Shown: positions 22,869 through 37,130, numbered from the stretch's first letter. The stretch: DNA of 64,000 bases from Omphiscola glabra (GCA_964017045.1 OZ024810.1:14575204-14639203), one strand, 5' to 3'. Notes: a model not told the origin generated them from the sequence alone. Program-made: numbers and translations.

Positions 22869-25800
22869 CAGGACAATAAGAGACACTTTCTTCTCTTATT
22901 GTATTTTATTATAGTTGTGGTAACTATTTATTTTACCATTTTATGGGGGTTTTTTTCATTTCATAGGCGATGATTATTTTTTTAAGGAAATAGGGTTGGC
23001 GGTACATTTAATAGCAGTATCTCAACGTCTTATTATTGTACAGATTGAAATTTGTGAGGATTTAATATATACATAGACGATTGAGCTCTATAAATGCACA
23101 GAAATCATTGATAAACAAATTTTAAAAAAAAAAATTAAAATGAAATACATTGAGGGGTACAAGTTGTTTGGGACAACAACATATTAATATAGTTCAGGCC
23201 TGGAGAAAAATTACGCGAGGGGATTTTTAGCGGTATTACGTAATAAATTTAATACAATTCAGGGTGTGGGGGGGGCTGGGACTTCCTATTTTGACGAAAG
23301 CAGCACGATATACGCCACACAATTGGTGGGGACATTTGATGGGTATAGCAATACATTAAAATGTGTTTTAGTTAAAATCAGTATTTTCTATACATATAGT
23401 TTAAAACTACTTAGATACTTTATTTCGCTTTCTGCATCGAACATATTTTAATAAGCATATCAATATATTTAAATCTTATGATATTGCAGCAGTAAAAAAA
23501 AAAACAGGTTTAAATTTATCTATCAAAATAAATAAAGAAAAATATTTGTTTAGTTAATGACGGAAAAAAAGGCAGTTCAAGGGCATTGAAACTTTTGGCA
23601 CATTTACACAAGCATACATACACATGCCATAGAATACAGTCAAATAAGAAATGATAAGTGGATACTGGATAAGAATTTTCTTCGGAACCAAGGACATCGC
23701 AATTTTTCCACTTCTCATTTATACAGTTCAGTAGTGAGAATAATGGGCCTACACATATTTATGAGCATAGCAGTATGTTTATATTAAAACAATTATTGTA
23801 ATTATGTTGTAAATATAAAATTAAAATGTGAACGAACGAGTGATTTGCCTTTTTATTTGGCAAACTATATGAAAAATTCCAAATATTTTAAAAGGTGTAC
23901 ACATTGAATCTGTAAAAATACATGTATATTTAAATACCCGAATACATTTAAGTAGCTTAGAACTAATAAGGTTGGAACATATATTTTTAAATATGACGAA
24001 ATATTGTTGTTATAAGTTTTGTGCAGAATACAGTTTATGGGCATCTGACATTTTTAATTGATTAAGATTATATTTTAACAAATATAAGACTTGTAGACTT
24101 GAAATCTGGTAAATGGACTGGTCATTAAATGTAAGGATACTTTACTTTAGTGCTCCGTTACTATAGTTCAGGAGGGAGGCATTAGGTTGTGTGCTATTGT
24201 AATGAATATGCATATTTATTTCAATCCATAAATGCTATAGATATTCAATATGGTATATACATTTTCTTAAATGTAAAGATACTTTTTTTAAATATTTATA
24301 AAATGTATTTTAAATATAGTTCAAGTCCGGAAACAATGTTCCATCGCCTACATGTTGTACAAAAATAATTATTAATCCAGTGATGTGAGAAAATATGTAT
24401 ATATGTATGTATAGTTTCTTCTTTACATATAACTAAAATCTAAAGTAAGTTTTGCATTTTCCATTTACATTTAAGTGCCTTGAAAATCGTCAAAAATGTT
24501 CATTTGATTTTTTTAAAGTTGCAGTACGAAACTAAACACAGTTAGATTCGTAAACTTTGAAATTTTGATGTTAAGACATTACAAGAACAAATGGGAAGTA
24601 TCGAAATATATCATTATTTTCCTAGTACCACCGGATCATATTTTCTAGTATATAAAAAGGAGATGAGCTTACAATGCAATGCTAATTTAAATAATGCAAA
24701 CAATGTAAAATTACATCTAATGGCATGAAAAAGTAAGTACATTTCTGTTTAATATCAGTGACAACTAGAATTCATGCACTAATATATTTCTTAAAAACAG
24801 TGCCGGTAATTTATGTTTTATTGTTTTGAAAGCGAAGAAGAAAATACAATCTATTTAAAAATGTTGAAGTTTAAATATATGTGTTCATTGCATTTACAAT
24901 GAAAGTATTATATCTAAGTAGTTAACTGTACGTTTAATTCAAAAGTAATAAGGCTTTTAATCTCATTGTTTCTCATATTGTTTTGTCCTTGAGTTAAGAT
25001 TATCCTGCTCCACTTATTGTTCTATGATTAAATCTTTATAAATTCAAATGACTCAAATAACTCGCAAATCGCAAACATTAACCTTTCTTAATTTTATCCA
25101 CTTGACAAAACTGAATACATTTTTTTACCGTCAATTAAAAATATATATAAACACTTTTTAACCTCCTAAATAGCGTTTAAACACACACTTTTTAAAAATA
25201 TATAATTTTAATAAGTTTTACTTTCTCGCTCCACAACATTTCTAAATTTTTTTAAAAAATTGATTAATTACAGAAAAATGCAGATCAAACAATTTATAGG
25301 AAAACAATATTTATCTTATAAAATAGATACATATTTTTTCCCCCGCAGATATAGTCAAGTGACGTGATTAAATATAGGTAAATAAATATTAGGAAACATT
25401 TGTTCATCCATTTTGCCCAAAATACAGTTAAGGAGGATTAGGACATTTTTTAATGAGATTTAACATAGATCTTAAAAAACACCATACTGTAATTAGTGAA
25501 AATTGAATTAGAGATTCGTCTTTAATTAAAATTATTCTATTTTTAACGATCACTATAAAACTATAGTTGTTGGGGGGGGGGGGGGGGTTGCAGAGTTTGG
25601 GTAAATTGTAAATGGAGAAACCAATGTATCAAAATCCGCCAATGCAACAGATATTTAAATGGTACATATATATTATTACATTTTTAGGAAATGATTTTTA
25701 CTAGTTTTAAAAAAAATGATTTCTTTGTAGCTCATGGGCATTAAAATGAGTTTGATTGGGTTATATTGTAGATACAGAAAAATTATCAAATCCCTCTGAT

Positions 25801-26165
25801 GTAAGAAACATACATTTCTATAAATAGATACTTATTTAAAAACAACAGAAGCCTAATTTACAATTTCATTAACATATTTTTTCAAGGCCGTTTTTCAGAG
25901 GATACAACCCACCAAACTCCATACACTTCAATAGGTTAAAATTGTATTTTTATGTATTGAAACTTTACAAGCTCAAAATGCATTCCATTATTATCCCGGT
26001 AAAATTGAGTCATATATTCAAGTATATAAACAAATAACTATTTTTTTTAAAGTAAATTAAATTAAGATGCAATATTTCAAATCAATAGTGCACAACATAC
26101 TTTAACTGAATAAATATATATTTTATATCGAGACTAATTTTAAAAAACCAATACTCAAATATCGA
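22869..26165. other. Gene desert 3' of gene A2
   Basis: About 3.3 kb of very AT-rich, stop-dense sequence with a G tract at 25570-25588. An AATAAA on the minus strand at 26166-26171 is a candidate A2 poly(A) signal. No gene or clear repeat family. Confidence 0.5.
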
Positions 26166-26362
26166 TTTATTGAGGGAGCAAGCAAATGACCTGGTAGCAA
26201 TTTAAATACGTTGATAAAGTAAACATATTTGTTTCAAAAGTATTTTACAAATTCTTTTAGAATAAGGAGAAAACGTAACAAAATTTAAAGATATTTAAAA
26301 AGTATTTTTAACAAATTAAAGGGCGTAAAGTTAGCTGGCTACGAAATTATGCATGAAGATGT

Positions 26363-28012
26363 TTATTTCTTTGTCACTGCCTTTATCGAATCTTGGTACG
26401 CCCTTTTCATTCTTTCGTACATGGTGAACAGTAATGCTTTTTCACTGCTATGCTTCAAACTATTTAGATCAACGATTTCTTGAAGAGCTTTCAAACAATT
26501 CTCTTTCAGTTCCTTCTTTTCCGCTTCGAACTGTTTAGTCAGTTCTTCTTCGCGTCTTTTTATTTCAGAGATACTTTCATCTATCAAATTCTGTGCACTT
26601 CCGTTTTCACGCTCCCCCTCATTATTCTCTTCCTCCATTTCGCCTCTTGCTTTATTTCTTTCAGCCTCTATGGTCTGTGTTTGATCTTTTTCCAGTGAAT
26701 CTATTTCCGATAATTCTTTTACTAGAGCAGTTTTTAGTTTGTCTATTTCGTTTTCTAGTTTTTTTCTGGTAGCTGCATTGATGCTAGGATCTTTTAGTTT
26801 AAGCACACGTTTCGCAATGGAAGTATTGTACGTTTCGTTTAGCCTATCGCGCTCATTTTGAAGCGTTTGCCTGTTTTTATCTTCACGCTCTGCAATTATC
26901 TTTATCCGGGTATCATGTTTTTGTCTCATACTTTTTTGTCTCTCTAGATAACTTTCTTCGCGTTTCCTTTTCTCCAAAATCAATTTCTTAACCTCCTGTT
27001 CTTGATCATTAACTAATAATTTGTAATTTCTTTTAACATCTTCTTGTTTCTGAATAAGGCGTCGTCTTTCTGCCAATATTTTATCCAGATGGTGTATTCT
27101 ATCTGCAATTGTTTTCACGAGATTTGTCGTGGTTTCAATAGAATTCTTAAGTACTCCAGTCCCATTGTCAAGCTCAAGTGTTTTGCGATGCAGATCTTGG
27201 GCACGTTCGCTCAACTCAGCAAGTTTATCCTTTTGAACTTCATCTTTGGCTTTGTCGACTTCGCCAAGTTCTTGTATAATCAAACCTACTTTTCGTACAG
27301 TGGCTTCACTGAGCATTGGTTCTTTTGATTCTAAAAGAAGTTGTTCTCGCCCGGCCGCCACCTTCTGGAAATTTGCATCAGTGTAACGTTGGCCAGCGAA
27401 CTGCATACTGTCGATCACTCTCAGCAATTCTTTGATCTGTTCGTGCCTTATGCTTTCATCTTTACTCTTGTTATCAAATAAAACGACTTTATTATTACAT
27501 TCTATTAACAGTTCTTTAAATGTTCCAATCTGTTGTTTGCACCATCCTTTAAACGGCATGTTTTCGTTCTCTTCCTTAAAGTTGTCACCACACGTCATCA
27601 ACAAAATACAAAAGTTTTTGACAAAGTCCTCACCAAATATGTTTTTGAGGATTTTTATGCACGTAAAATCTTCCGCAGTAAACCTGTTTCCATATTTCAC
27701 AACGAGGAGAAAAGCATGGTAACCAGCTGGACTCAAAATGACGGCATCCTGCATTTTACGGACGAAATTTTCTGTTGCCGTTTTAAGATCTCTGATGCCG
27801 TCGGTGTCGGCAACTCCAGGTGCATCCACAACTTTAATAATGCATTTTTCAAAAGAAACTAACTCAAATTGAACGTCTCTCGTAGCGGATGAGCTGTCAG
27901 CCGAACTTTGGAACGCCTTTCTTCCAATGATGTTATTACCAAGGGCGCTTTTACCATTGCCAGTTTTACCAATCAGGAGTAAATCAACCTTCCTTAATTT
28001 GTCAAAATATAT
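26363..28012 (-). CDS. Gene A2 terminal exon: AIG1 GTPase domain and coiled coil
   Basis: The exon is open from a TTTTCAG acceptor at 28013-28019 to TAA at 26363, 549 codons before stop. A Met at 27829 lies after the P-loop and cannot be the start of a working GTPase; the frame continues upstream through IGKTGNGKSALGN. G3 is DAPG (DxxG kept, Gly to Ala against the other four genes). GYHAFLLVVKYGNRFTAED, TCGD, FDNKS and DNGTG follow in the family order, then a long Lys/Glu-rich coiled coil. It ends QDSIKAVTKK without CaaX, because a TAA interrupts the frame; beyond it the codons TSSCIIS and TAG are still readable at 26339-26362. It lacks the separate 57-nt exon that A1 has before its GTPase exon. 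If the upstream exons are dead, this exon could only be expressed from another start. Confidence 0.88.
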   Translation of the reverse strand: MYFDKLRKVDLLLIGKTGNGKSALGNNIIGRKAFQSSADSSSATRDVQFELVSFEKCIIKVVDAPGVADTDGIRDLKTATENFVRKMQDAVILSPAGYHAFLLVVKYGNRFTAEDFTCIKILKNIFGEDFVKNFCILLMTCGDNFKEENENMPFKGWCKQQIGTFKELLIECNNKVVLFDNKSKDESIRHEQIKELLRVIDSMQFAGQRYTDANFQKVAAGREQLLLESKEPMLSEATVRKVGLIIQELGEVDKAKDEVQKDKLAELSERAQDLHRKTLELDNGTGVLKNSIETTTNLVKTIADRIHHLDKILAERRRLIQKQEDVKRNYKLLVNDQEQEVKKLILEKRKREESYLERQKSMRQKHDTRIKIIAEREDKNRQTLQNERDRLNETYNTSIAKRVLKLKDPSINAATRKKLENEIDKLKTALVKELSEIDSLEKDQTQTIEAERNKARGEMEEENNEGERENGSAQNLIDESISEIKRREEELTKQFEAEKKELKENCLKALQEIVDLNSLKHSSEKALLFTMYERMKRAYQDSIKAVTKK

Positions 28013-28559
28013 CTGAAAATGCAGAAAGCAATTTTATTAAAGTAAATATTAATTTTAGTACTGTTCATTGAAGGTAAGACCGAGTTATCACTTCGTATTT
28101 TTCTCACTAGACATTACTCTTTAAACGTATTGAAAAATAAAAAAAAAATTATTATCTTTTTATTCAGTTTTCAAACGCCATTGTCATGAATGTATTTACT
28201 TCGGTTACAGGAGCTTACAGAAACTATAAATAATATCTTACATTGTAATTGGTAATAATCGCTAGTGACCTTTTTAATCATCAATTAGTCCGCGTGAAGC
28301 ATATTTCAGCAATAAGGTTAATTTTTTTATTTTTTTTCCCTAAGCACAAGTGGGTACGTTGGAAGAAACACACGTGGCAAAAAAGTTAGCACTTGACCGA
28401 AATGTATTTTACATTTTATAATTAGCACAGCTATCGTTTTGTTAGCGATTAGAGAGACTGCAGTCCATTAGCCACGAAATATGTTGATATAAATTATCAC
28501 AAGTGATATTTGTGTTCTTATTTAAGGCCTGAAACTAAACAGCGTGCGTTTTCGTTTTC

Positions 28560-29105
28560 ATCATTATAAAGAACTAGCGAGAACCCGGCATGCGTTGCAA
28601 TGTAATTCAGTGAAAAAAGTGTTTGTGTTTTAATTAAGTTTTAAAATAATTTTTAAATAGAAAATATTTATTGTTTTTCCGTCTGCTGTGTACACAAATA
28701 AATTAGAAGTTTTTTCGACGCATAAGCAGAGAACATACAGCTGTCCACGTGAGAAGCATGGATTTTCAAAACTTTGTCCACACTCTCGAGCCATTGATCC
28801 GTCCATGCCGTGTCTCTTTTTTAAATTATATTTATATAGCTCAAATATTTTATTTTTTAAAATAATCCCCCGGCCCAATTGTAAAATAGTTGTACCTATG
28901 TCAAACACAAACTGAAATGTCGCTTAAATTTGATTCATTGCCATCTACCCATGCAATAGCACTGATCGAAATTATATTTGTATAGCTCATATAATAAAAA
29001 ATATTTTGGGGACTCCGGCCCAAAAAGGAATATTTCAAAATGGATAAGCTGCTCACAAAACTACTTACAAAAGTTTTATCGTAATCTGATGAATGGTATA
29101 GGAAC
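28560..29105. mobile_element. Dispersed repeat related to the 657-2350 element
   Basis: AATTATATTTATATAGCTCA, the GGCCCAA-AGGAATATTT motif and AAGTTTTATCG-ATCTGATGAATG correspond to the modules of the palindromic element, here as single degenerate copies. The left end carries AGAACCCGGCATGCGTTGC. It lies inside the largest intron of gene A2. Confidence 0.5.
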
Positions 29106-29530
29106 GCCGTGCCATGCGTCCGCGGCAGCGTCCCTGTGGCAACTTGGGGGCGTCCACATGGGGTTTGCCTCGGCGTGGCGGACTAGTAGGGTGGATTCGT
29201 TTCACCCGAAACCAAAAACCCCGGCCGACCGCATGACTCCCAACGCAACTGGAGCAGCAGTGTCTAAAATGATTACTTGTTGCCTTTGATTGATATGAGG
29301 TAGGTGTGGCAAATGCCTATACCGATTATTTTAGCTATACGGCTGTGAGAAAGCCGTTTCGTCCCACCTTAAAACGTCCCGACCGAAAGACTCCCTGGGC
29401 GGTGGAGGGTGGTATTGCAACACCATCCCTTCGGAGTGGAAGCATAGCCGTCCTCACTCCCGGGAAGTGTATCGCGAACGCTTTAAATACAGCATTTTCG
29501 GTCGACCGGACGTCCCCCATGCCAGGATGA
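29105..29530. other. GC-rich block of unknown origin in A2 intron 10
   Basis: About 425 bp with much higher GC than the surroundings, open but without a recognisable protein in any frame. It begins inside the dispersed repeat and ends where the tetranucleotide array starts. It may be the body of a SINE or another insertion; I do not recognise it. Confidence 0.4.
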
Positions 29531-29533
29531 ATT

Positions 29534-30120
<587 letters not shown>

Positions 30121-31528
30121 AAAATCTCTATTTTTAAAATTAAATTGCCATTTACGTAAAATGATTGTGTTTTGATATTCATGGGTTTAATTATGTAAAA
30201 AGAGTTTACGTTTTGTTAACGTCATTGATTTTATTAATTGTTAAACATATGTTGATATTATGTAAAAGGAGAATATTTCATCTATTTTTCACAACTGTAA
30301 TGTCATTGGATTGAAACATATTGTCATCCAAGTAAACATGTATAAGCTCAATTTCCTACCCCGATATATATTATGTATCGAAGAAGATTCATTATTTATG
30401 AAATTCGTTCTGAGGCGAATCTTGTGCTGCATTGGGAAAAATGAATGTTTCGTATTATCTCCCCACCCTCACACACGGAACTTTAAAAAAATAAATAAAT
30501 CATCCACTGGATTGTAACCCCCTTACTTACGCATAAAGCATGTTATTGCATTTAATCAGCTTTGTTCTTATTTAGATGAGTGATAAGTCCATTAAAAATT
30601 CTATTTGGCTACGTAGTTTTGCTGCAGCAATTTAATTAAATGACATTTTCTTTTTATAATTACTTTTAAATGTAGAGTTTTTGCTACTTTAAAAGTTTCA
30701 TACATTTTTTTTGTAATGAATAAAAAATAAAAACGTATTAAATGTTAGAAATACAAATCTAAATGTGTATTTAGTTTAGCAATTTAAAAAACAATCAATG
30801 CTATTTATTAATTTTACTTTTAAGAAGGGGAATATACATTATCAGTTTTGTCACGCTCTTTTATTAAACTAGAGAACTTTTAGCTTTGGCTAAATAGGCA
30901 ATACGCACTATGACGTCATTTGCGTGATTATTTAGAACTAATTACTTTTATTGACAACGCACTAAAGAACGCACTAATAACAACTGATGTTTAGGTTTTC
31001 CCGATAAATGTGATTACTGTGTAATTATTTGATCATTTTTTTAAATTTCATTTTTTCTTTTTGCATTCTGATCGGGCACTGTGCTTCGCTCAAGCGCATA
31101 TAAATGCTTAAGATAGTTCTTTAGTTGTTTCATTAAATGCATTTGTAATTTAAACTCATAATACTTAAACTTTTGCTAAAATAAAAGCGGACAAATTTAA
31201 TATTTTTTTGCGCACTCAAATTTATTCGATTTCCGTAAAATAATAGAAAATAACTCTCATTGTTTTTAAGATTCCGAACGTATCAAAATATTTTCGGCTA
31301 TTTAGCGTTATGTCAGCAGAACTCATTCTTATATATAAAGTATTTTTTCACAAGGAAAAATAGTGTCATCAAATGGACTTTATCTTTGTTTACAGTTGTC
31401 CCACGTGCTTATTTAATGAGCTTCTCACAGTGCAAATTCACTGTGTTGTCATAAATTATAATTAAAATTAAATTGAATTTTTTTCTTCTTTTCGATGAAA
31501 TGCATATCTGTATAAAGTATATTGGAAC

Positions 31529-31636
31529 TTATTATCTAATTCAAAAGAACGACTTTATGTCCAAAAAAAAGTCATATCAAGCTATTATCTAATTCAAAAG
31601 AACGACTTTATGTCCAAAAAAAAGTCATATCAAGCA
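31529..31636. repeat. 53-bp tandem duplication
   Basis: ATTATCTAATTCAAAAGAAC at 31531 recurs exactly at 31584, with identical downstream sequence through AAGTCATATCAAGC. A recent two-copy duplication in the A2 intron. Confidence 0.85.
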
Positions 31637-32891
31637 CAGGCACCATCTTGTAGCGAATACTTTTTCCTGCATGGAATGGAGATGTTCTCAAACTTTTTTT
31701 TTCCACGTGCCTGAGTTAGTTGTCTTGAACATGCGAGATGGCATAATCACTTTATAATGCAATCCCCGTTGATTTTATGCCTAAATTCTTGCGACCTTTA
31801 AAACATCCATTTGTCTCCATGATTCATTGTATGCCTAAATTCTTACGACTTTTATAACATTCACATGTTACCATATGCGTTCGTTGCGTTATATTTGTTT
31901 TGTGAAATATTTGGTGAAATATATATCTGGTTTTTAAAGCGGGTAGGTCATTAGAAAATAAATATATTTTAAGGGCGTCAACAAATTGTGCTGTTGGGGG
32001 CCTTGGGTGGGGGTAGGGAAAAACTAATTGACATCCTTATAAAGCGCGTTACTTGTAAGCATGTTGTGTCAAACTTTCAGCCGCAACCCCGTTACTCAAT
32101 ACACGATTTTATAAAGGATAAACATGAAAAATTATTTTTAAGGGTTGTTTACTTATTCGCTCTTTTCAATAATTTAGACTATGTGTAGCTTAATATACTA
32201 AATTTTGGAAGCCATGTAACGACCGAGTATATCCCAAATTTACGTTTTAAAGATGGGCTCATTTTCCTTCAAATATTTTCCATTGTTTTCTCTATACCTA
32301 CATTTAAATTATGAAAATATAAGAGCGCTTTGTCTGCTACAAATAAGTACATTACTAAAGGTGAAATACATTCTTTCAATGTCGCTTACATCTGTTTTTG
32401 TCGTCCTCATTTTGTGATGCTCAGAACTACAACACTTTTGAGTTGACTCCTTTTCTTCAGCAGATTCTGTAATGCATTGCACATTTTAAACGACTTTAAA
32501 AAGATTTAATTCAAATCGCAAACTCACAGATATATATTAATGAACTAGTATATTGAAAAAGACAGTTTATTTTTATTATTATTTAAAGATTTCAAACAAC
32601 TAATAATAAGCAATAGCTTGAAAATTAAGGTATAACATGTGTACACAAGTTTGACTGAGAGGATAAAAAAATATATTTTTAAATATTATACTTTTATATA
32701 ACGCTAAGAGCTAGAGAAAATTTAAAATTTTCAATACTGTCTTTGAAATGCTATTTGTTTAATAGTCTAAGAATTTTTTTAAAGTTATTACATTGTAAGA
32801 ACGTATCAGTTAGCGAGTAACGATCCCTAATGAAAATGTAGTACCTTAAACATTACACATTTACATATTTTTTAATTAAAGTCTAACTAAC

Positions 32892-35655
32892 TAGTTGTCT
32901 GTTTTGTTATGATCTCATAACTCCTTATTTCGGAGGTTTTGGCATTTGTTGCTTTTAAAAACTCCACACAAGCTGTTCGTTCCTTAAAGTTAACTGTAGT
33001 ACTCATAACATGAGATACACACTGGATCAGCTCTGTTCTTTTTAGCTGATTAATAATAAAACATATTCTCTGTAAAAGTTGTTTTTTAATTAAAAAAAAT
33101 TTCTTTCGGGAATAATTATAAGACAAATTATAGGAATTATCCCCGAAAAAAGTGTGTGGGTAGGGTGTTTGGAGTTGGGGAAAGGGGGGAGCCGCCATTT
33201 TAATATCTCTTTGATAGCCTTAACTTTTATGAGGAAATGGCGAAAATTGTATTAGACAAACCTCTAGAGACATTTGGTCATTTATCGCCAACTTGGTGAG
33301 TCCTGAAATGATCGCCCATGGTTGCAAGCAAGTTCTTTTGTTGTCAATGCCTTCATTGAGCCACTTAATACATATTGTTACGATTTCTTCTGTTTTTCAA
33401 ATTAATCAAAACATGACATTAAAAATTTTTGAGCATTGCAAAATCTAAAGGACAAATAAAAATTAATACCAGTCCCCCCCAAAAAAAAAGTTTAAAGTAT
33501 AATTTCGTTTGGTTCCTTTTGGGTAAACCCACCCCCTCCCAAAAAAAAAAACAAAAAAAAACCACGTAATGCTATTTCATGCAATGCATATTCAGTAAAC
33601 GTCTGATATATTGAACGTGAGGCATTCCCATACTTCTACGAGACTGACAGACATGAAGACATACGAATATAATTATAGTATGACAGAAAATACTCAGTCT
33701 CCATACCCGTAAGCGTTATTTGACATAAAACGGTGTGACGATTGGCGTCTTGTTCACATTGTGAGACCCATGCATGAACTCTGGGTGACCCCAAGTTCGG
33801 CAACACGACGGGTGTTGTTTAAAGACAAATGGTCTCCCTTGACCTTGACTACACGTAAACACAGTCTATAGTTTACGGAAATAGAATTCTTTTGAACGCA
33901 GTAGACTGACTGAGATATGGATACAATTCTGAAGTCCTTTCTGGCAAAATCTATAACAAAAGACTAAATACGCCTGTCGACATAAGGAGCTAGAGAGAGA
34001 TATTTATTACGATACGGTATAAAAATAGAGAGCAGAGTGCTGTATATTAATATTTACTTTATGTGTGTAACTTTCTCAACTTTGTACCGGTTCAAGTTCA
34101 TTGCTGTACCGTTAGTCGATAGCCTTGATTTTGTAATTTCAAAGGAACACAATACATTATTATTTGTAATTAGCCTTCGTTTGGGTTACCTGCTTTACTA
34201 CTGCAAATCATAAATATATTGTCCTCTGTTATGTACTATTTTTACACGAGCCATACAGTAAAATGAGAGATTAATTTCTCTTCATTATAACGATACTTAA
34301 CAATTACTGTGCGACCAGCTAGATGATAATGTATTAGAGCAAAGATTCGTTAAACCGATCAGCGGAGCAGAAAGCCGAGAACAGAGCATCTTGAAACTAC
34401 CAGAATCGTTGGATTAAAAAGCTTTGTCAATTTCTTGTACATACTATTTTATGTAAATAATGAGAGGCTCGGGCTTCTGTTAATATTTTTCCTCTCTAAC
34501 ACAATATTTGTGCAGCTTTGTGTTTGTTTGTTGTTTTTAATTTTTTTTTTTATAATATTGTTTTCACTGTCTGTTCAATGAAGAAGGCTTCTTGCCGACA
34601 CGTTCGTTCATTTGTTACGTCCCGTTTTTTTTATAGTTTTTTCCATACTTTGTTTCCCTTATTGCACTTTACAGTCTAAAAGCTTTCAATCCCCCTTTAT
34701 TATCATTGTTAACATGTTTACCTGCTTGTATTTTAAGACGTTTAATTGCCTGATCACTGCAAATATAACCCATGGTCAGCACGGATGTCGTCTTCATGTC
34801 ATCGTCTTCGTGAGAAGAGAATTTTTGAAGTGCCTTAAAGGGAATCGAAAATGACTTAAACCTCAGAATAAGTCTGTTATGCAGCCTCATTATAATGACA
34901 TTTTTTATATCAACATGCTTATATATAAAAAAAAAATAATTTCAAAATTTCAGATCAGTTTTACACACTAAAAAAACAACAAAAATTAAACCTGGCGTGT
35001 TCTAGCTTCCACAAAGTGTGTATTATCCCATCTGCATTGTGTTGCTATGTAATGAAGTATGCAGATTTGGAGAATTAAGTGGATGGAACAAGTCTGCAAG
35101 GGATTATGTAAATCATATAACTTTCTGTTGTTAAATTACCAGCATGGGGTTTTCGTAATCAACAACATATTTATTTAGCTAAACGTAAATGCAATTGAAT
35201 TATTTCATTAAATATGCATGATTTGTAATAGCTTTTTTTTTCTCTTTATAAATGCAAAAACATTTTGATTCTTAAAGTTAGTCAATCCTCATGCATTCTT
35301 TTTTAAGCACATGTTTGTTTTGTAAATGCCACACATCAATATTTATTATAATTTTCTTTCGTCTTTTCAAAGCTACATATACCTATTAATATGTATACAC
35401 ACTTTCAAACGTTTAGATATTAATTATTGATGAAAACTAAGCAGAAATAACGGGTTCTATGATATATGTATAACATATGTACATATATAATGATTACGGA
35501 CGTATAAGGGTTCTAGCTCACGTTTGGCATAAACCTTAAGCATTTCCATGATACAACGCCAAGGCTATAGTATGTGAACTCACTTTTTCTGAACTCATTG
35601 AAGCGTGTTTCAGGGATGTTGATAGAGACTTAACAATTCCATAACTTAAAAGTTC
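32892..35655 (-). CDS. Gene A2 ARM-like exons 5-9
   Basis: Five short exons (35655-35584, 35093-34992, 34833-34722, 33389-33262, 33045-32892) encode alternating hydrophobic helices of an ARM/HEAT-like fold. Each has the same splice phase as its A1 counterpart. Examples are GIVKSLSTSLKHA (exon 5), ICILHYIATQC (exon 6), TSVLTMGYICSD (exon 7), LTKLAINDQ (exon 8) and RTELIQCVSHVMSTT (exon 9). Conservation is concentrated in the exons and falls away in the introns, as expected for coding selection, at least until recently. All are intact in frame. Confidence 0.65.
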
Positions 35656-36954
35656 CTTGGAATGAAGAGAAACATATTAATGAAATTCTTGAAACTCCAA
35701 GGATTTTCCTAGCTAATTTTAAACTGATATCATACATTTCCAATTAATTTATACTATTTTAAAGTGAACAATTTCAAAAGCGTCAAGGATTTTGCATATT
35801 TTTAGAGATATAAATTAATTTTACAACACAAAGCATTATCTATAATAATCTATAATGGCCTTGGATCTTGCATGTCTGATCCCATTCTAATCGAGCACCG
35901 TGCTGCGCTCACATTCTCCGCTTACACCATCGTGCGCTTGATCATGCACCCATCAAATTTACACAAAAGTGCAAATTTATTACCCATCGTATCGCTCGGT
36001 ATACGTTATATATAAATCAGTAGTCTCCTCTTACCATGGAAAATGCAGGACATGCTTCGGTAAAGTTCATGCAAACTTTTAATGTGGAAAGAAATATATT
36101 TTGACCATGTTCGTCTTCATCGGAGTGTAAGCGTGCTGTTTCCAGCAACATCACTAGCTTCTCTGTAACAAAAACAAAATGTCGGTCATTCCAGCAAGTG
36201 GCATTTTGTACTAAAAACGAGATTATGAATGCTACAACTTGCCTGATAGACAATTTAACATTATTTCAGCATGCTTTATTGCTAGTGCAAGACATTGAAA
36301 AGCGTATTCCTTGAATCAAATATTAAAGATAGTTAAACTTGATAATTGATAAGGTATGATTTCCACGACAGAGTTTGGTGAGAAATATCAGATGACTGAT
36401 GTAAACAATTAAAATTACAATTTTGTGGTTGTCAACATCAAATTTGTGTTCACATTTATTTTTAAAAAATGAATAAATATGTCTAACAATGTGTTATTCT
36501 TTTTAAGGTACATTTTAAACATAATTTACAGATGAAATTATTTTTTTTTTAATGTTGCACAATGTTTTATTTGTTTTTATATTCCTTGTTAAACATTTAA
36601 ACTAAGGCTACCATTTTCATTTGATTAAAAAAATATATTTTAATTAAATCAAATAAATACTAGTAATTCCGTATTCGTTGAGCCATTCCCCTGTCTGGTT
36701 TTGATTGTCACCGCTGAATAGGTACAAGTCCAATAGATCGTCAGTGTACTCGGCAAAGCATTCTAAATCTTCAAATGATTTACTTGACATTGCCGAACCG
36801 ATTTTTTTTGGCCCATTCTCTCCTTTCATTTGGCTTTAGAGTTCGGGCAGGAGATTTATTTTTCATTGTGGAAGTAGGCTGGGGGGAGATATAAGTATCA
36901 AATTGAAGCAATTTTGTTTTCTTAAATGAATATTTCTTAATACATTAGCGGATC

Positions 36955-37130
36955 TCAAAATGCGGGGGTCGAACGGCCCCTTCCCAGGGGTTGCCTCAGA
37001 CCATCAGGAAAAAAAACATAAACTCTACAGTTATGAAGTCTCAACGAAAATAATTTTGTGTTTGGGTTTCTCCAGAAAATGAGGAAATATATGAATGGGT
37101 CGCGGCATTAGGACGTTTGAGAACCACTAT
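36955..37130. mobile_element. Degenerate hAT-type MITE
   Basis: Ends resemble CGGATCTCAAAATG and GTTTGAGAACCACT. The interior (GGGTTGCCTCAGACCATCAG, GGGTCGCGGCATTAG) matches the MITE at 54075-54253. In A2 intron 2. Confidence 0.6.
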
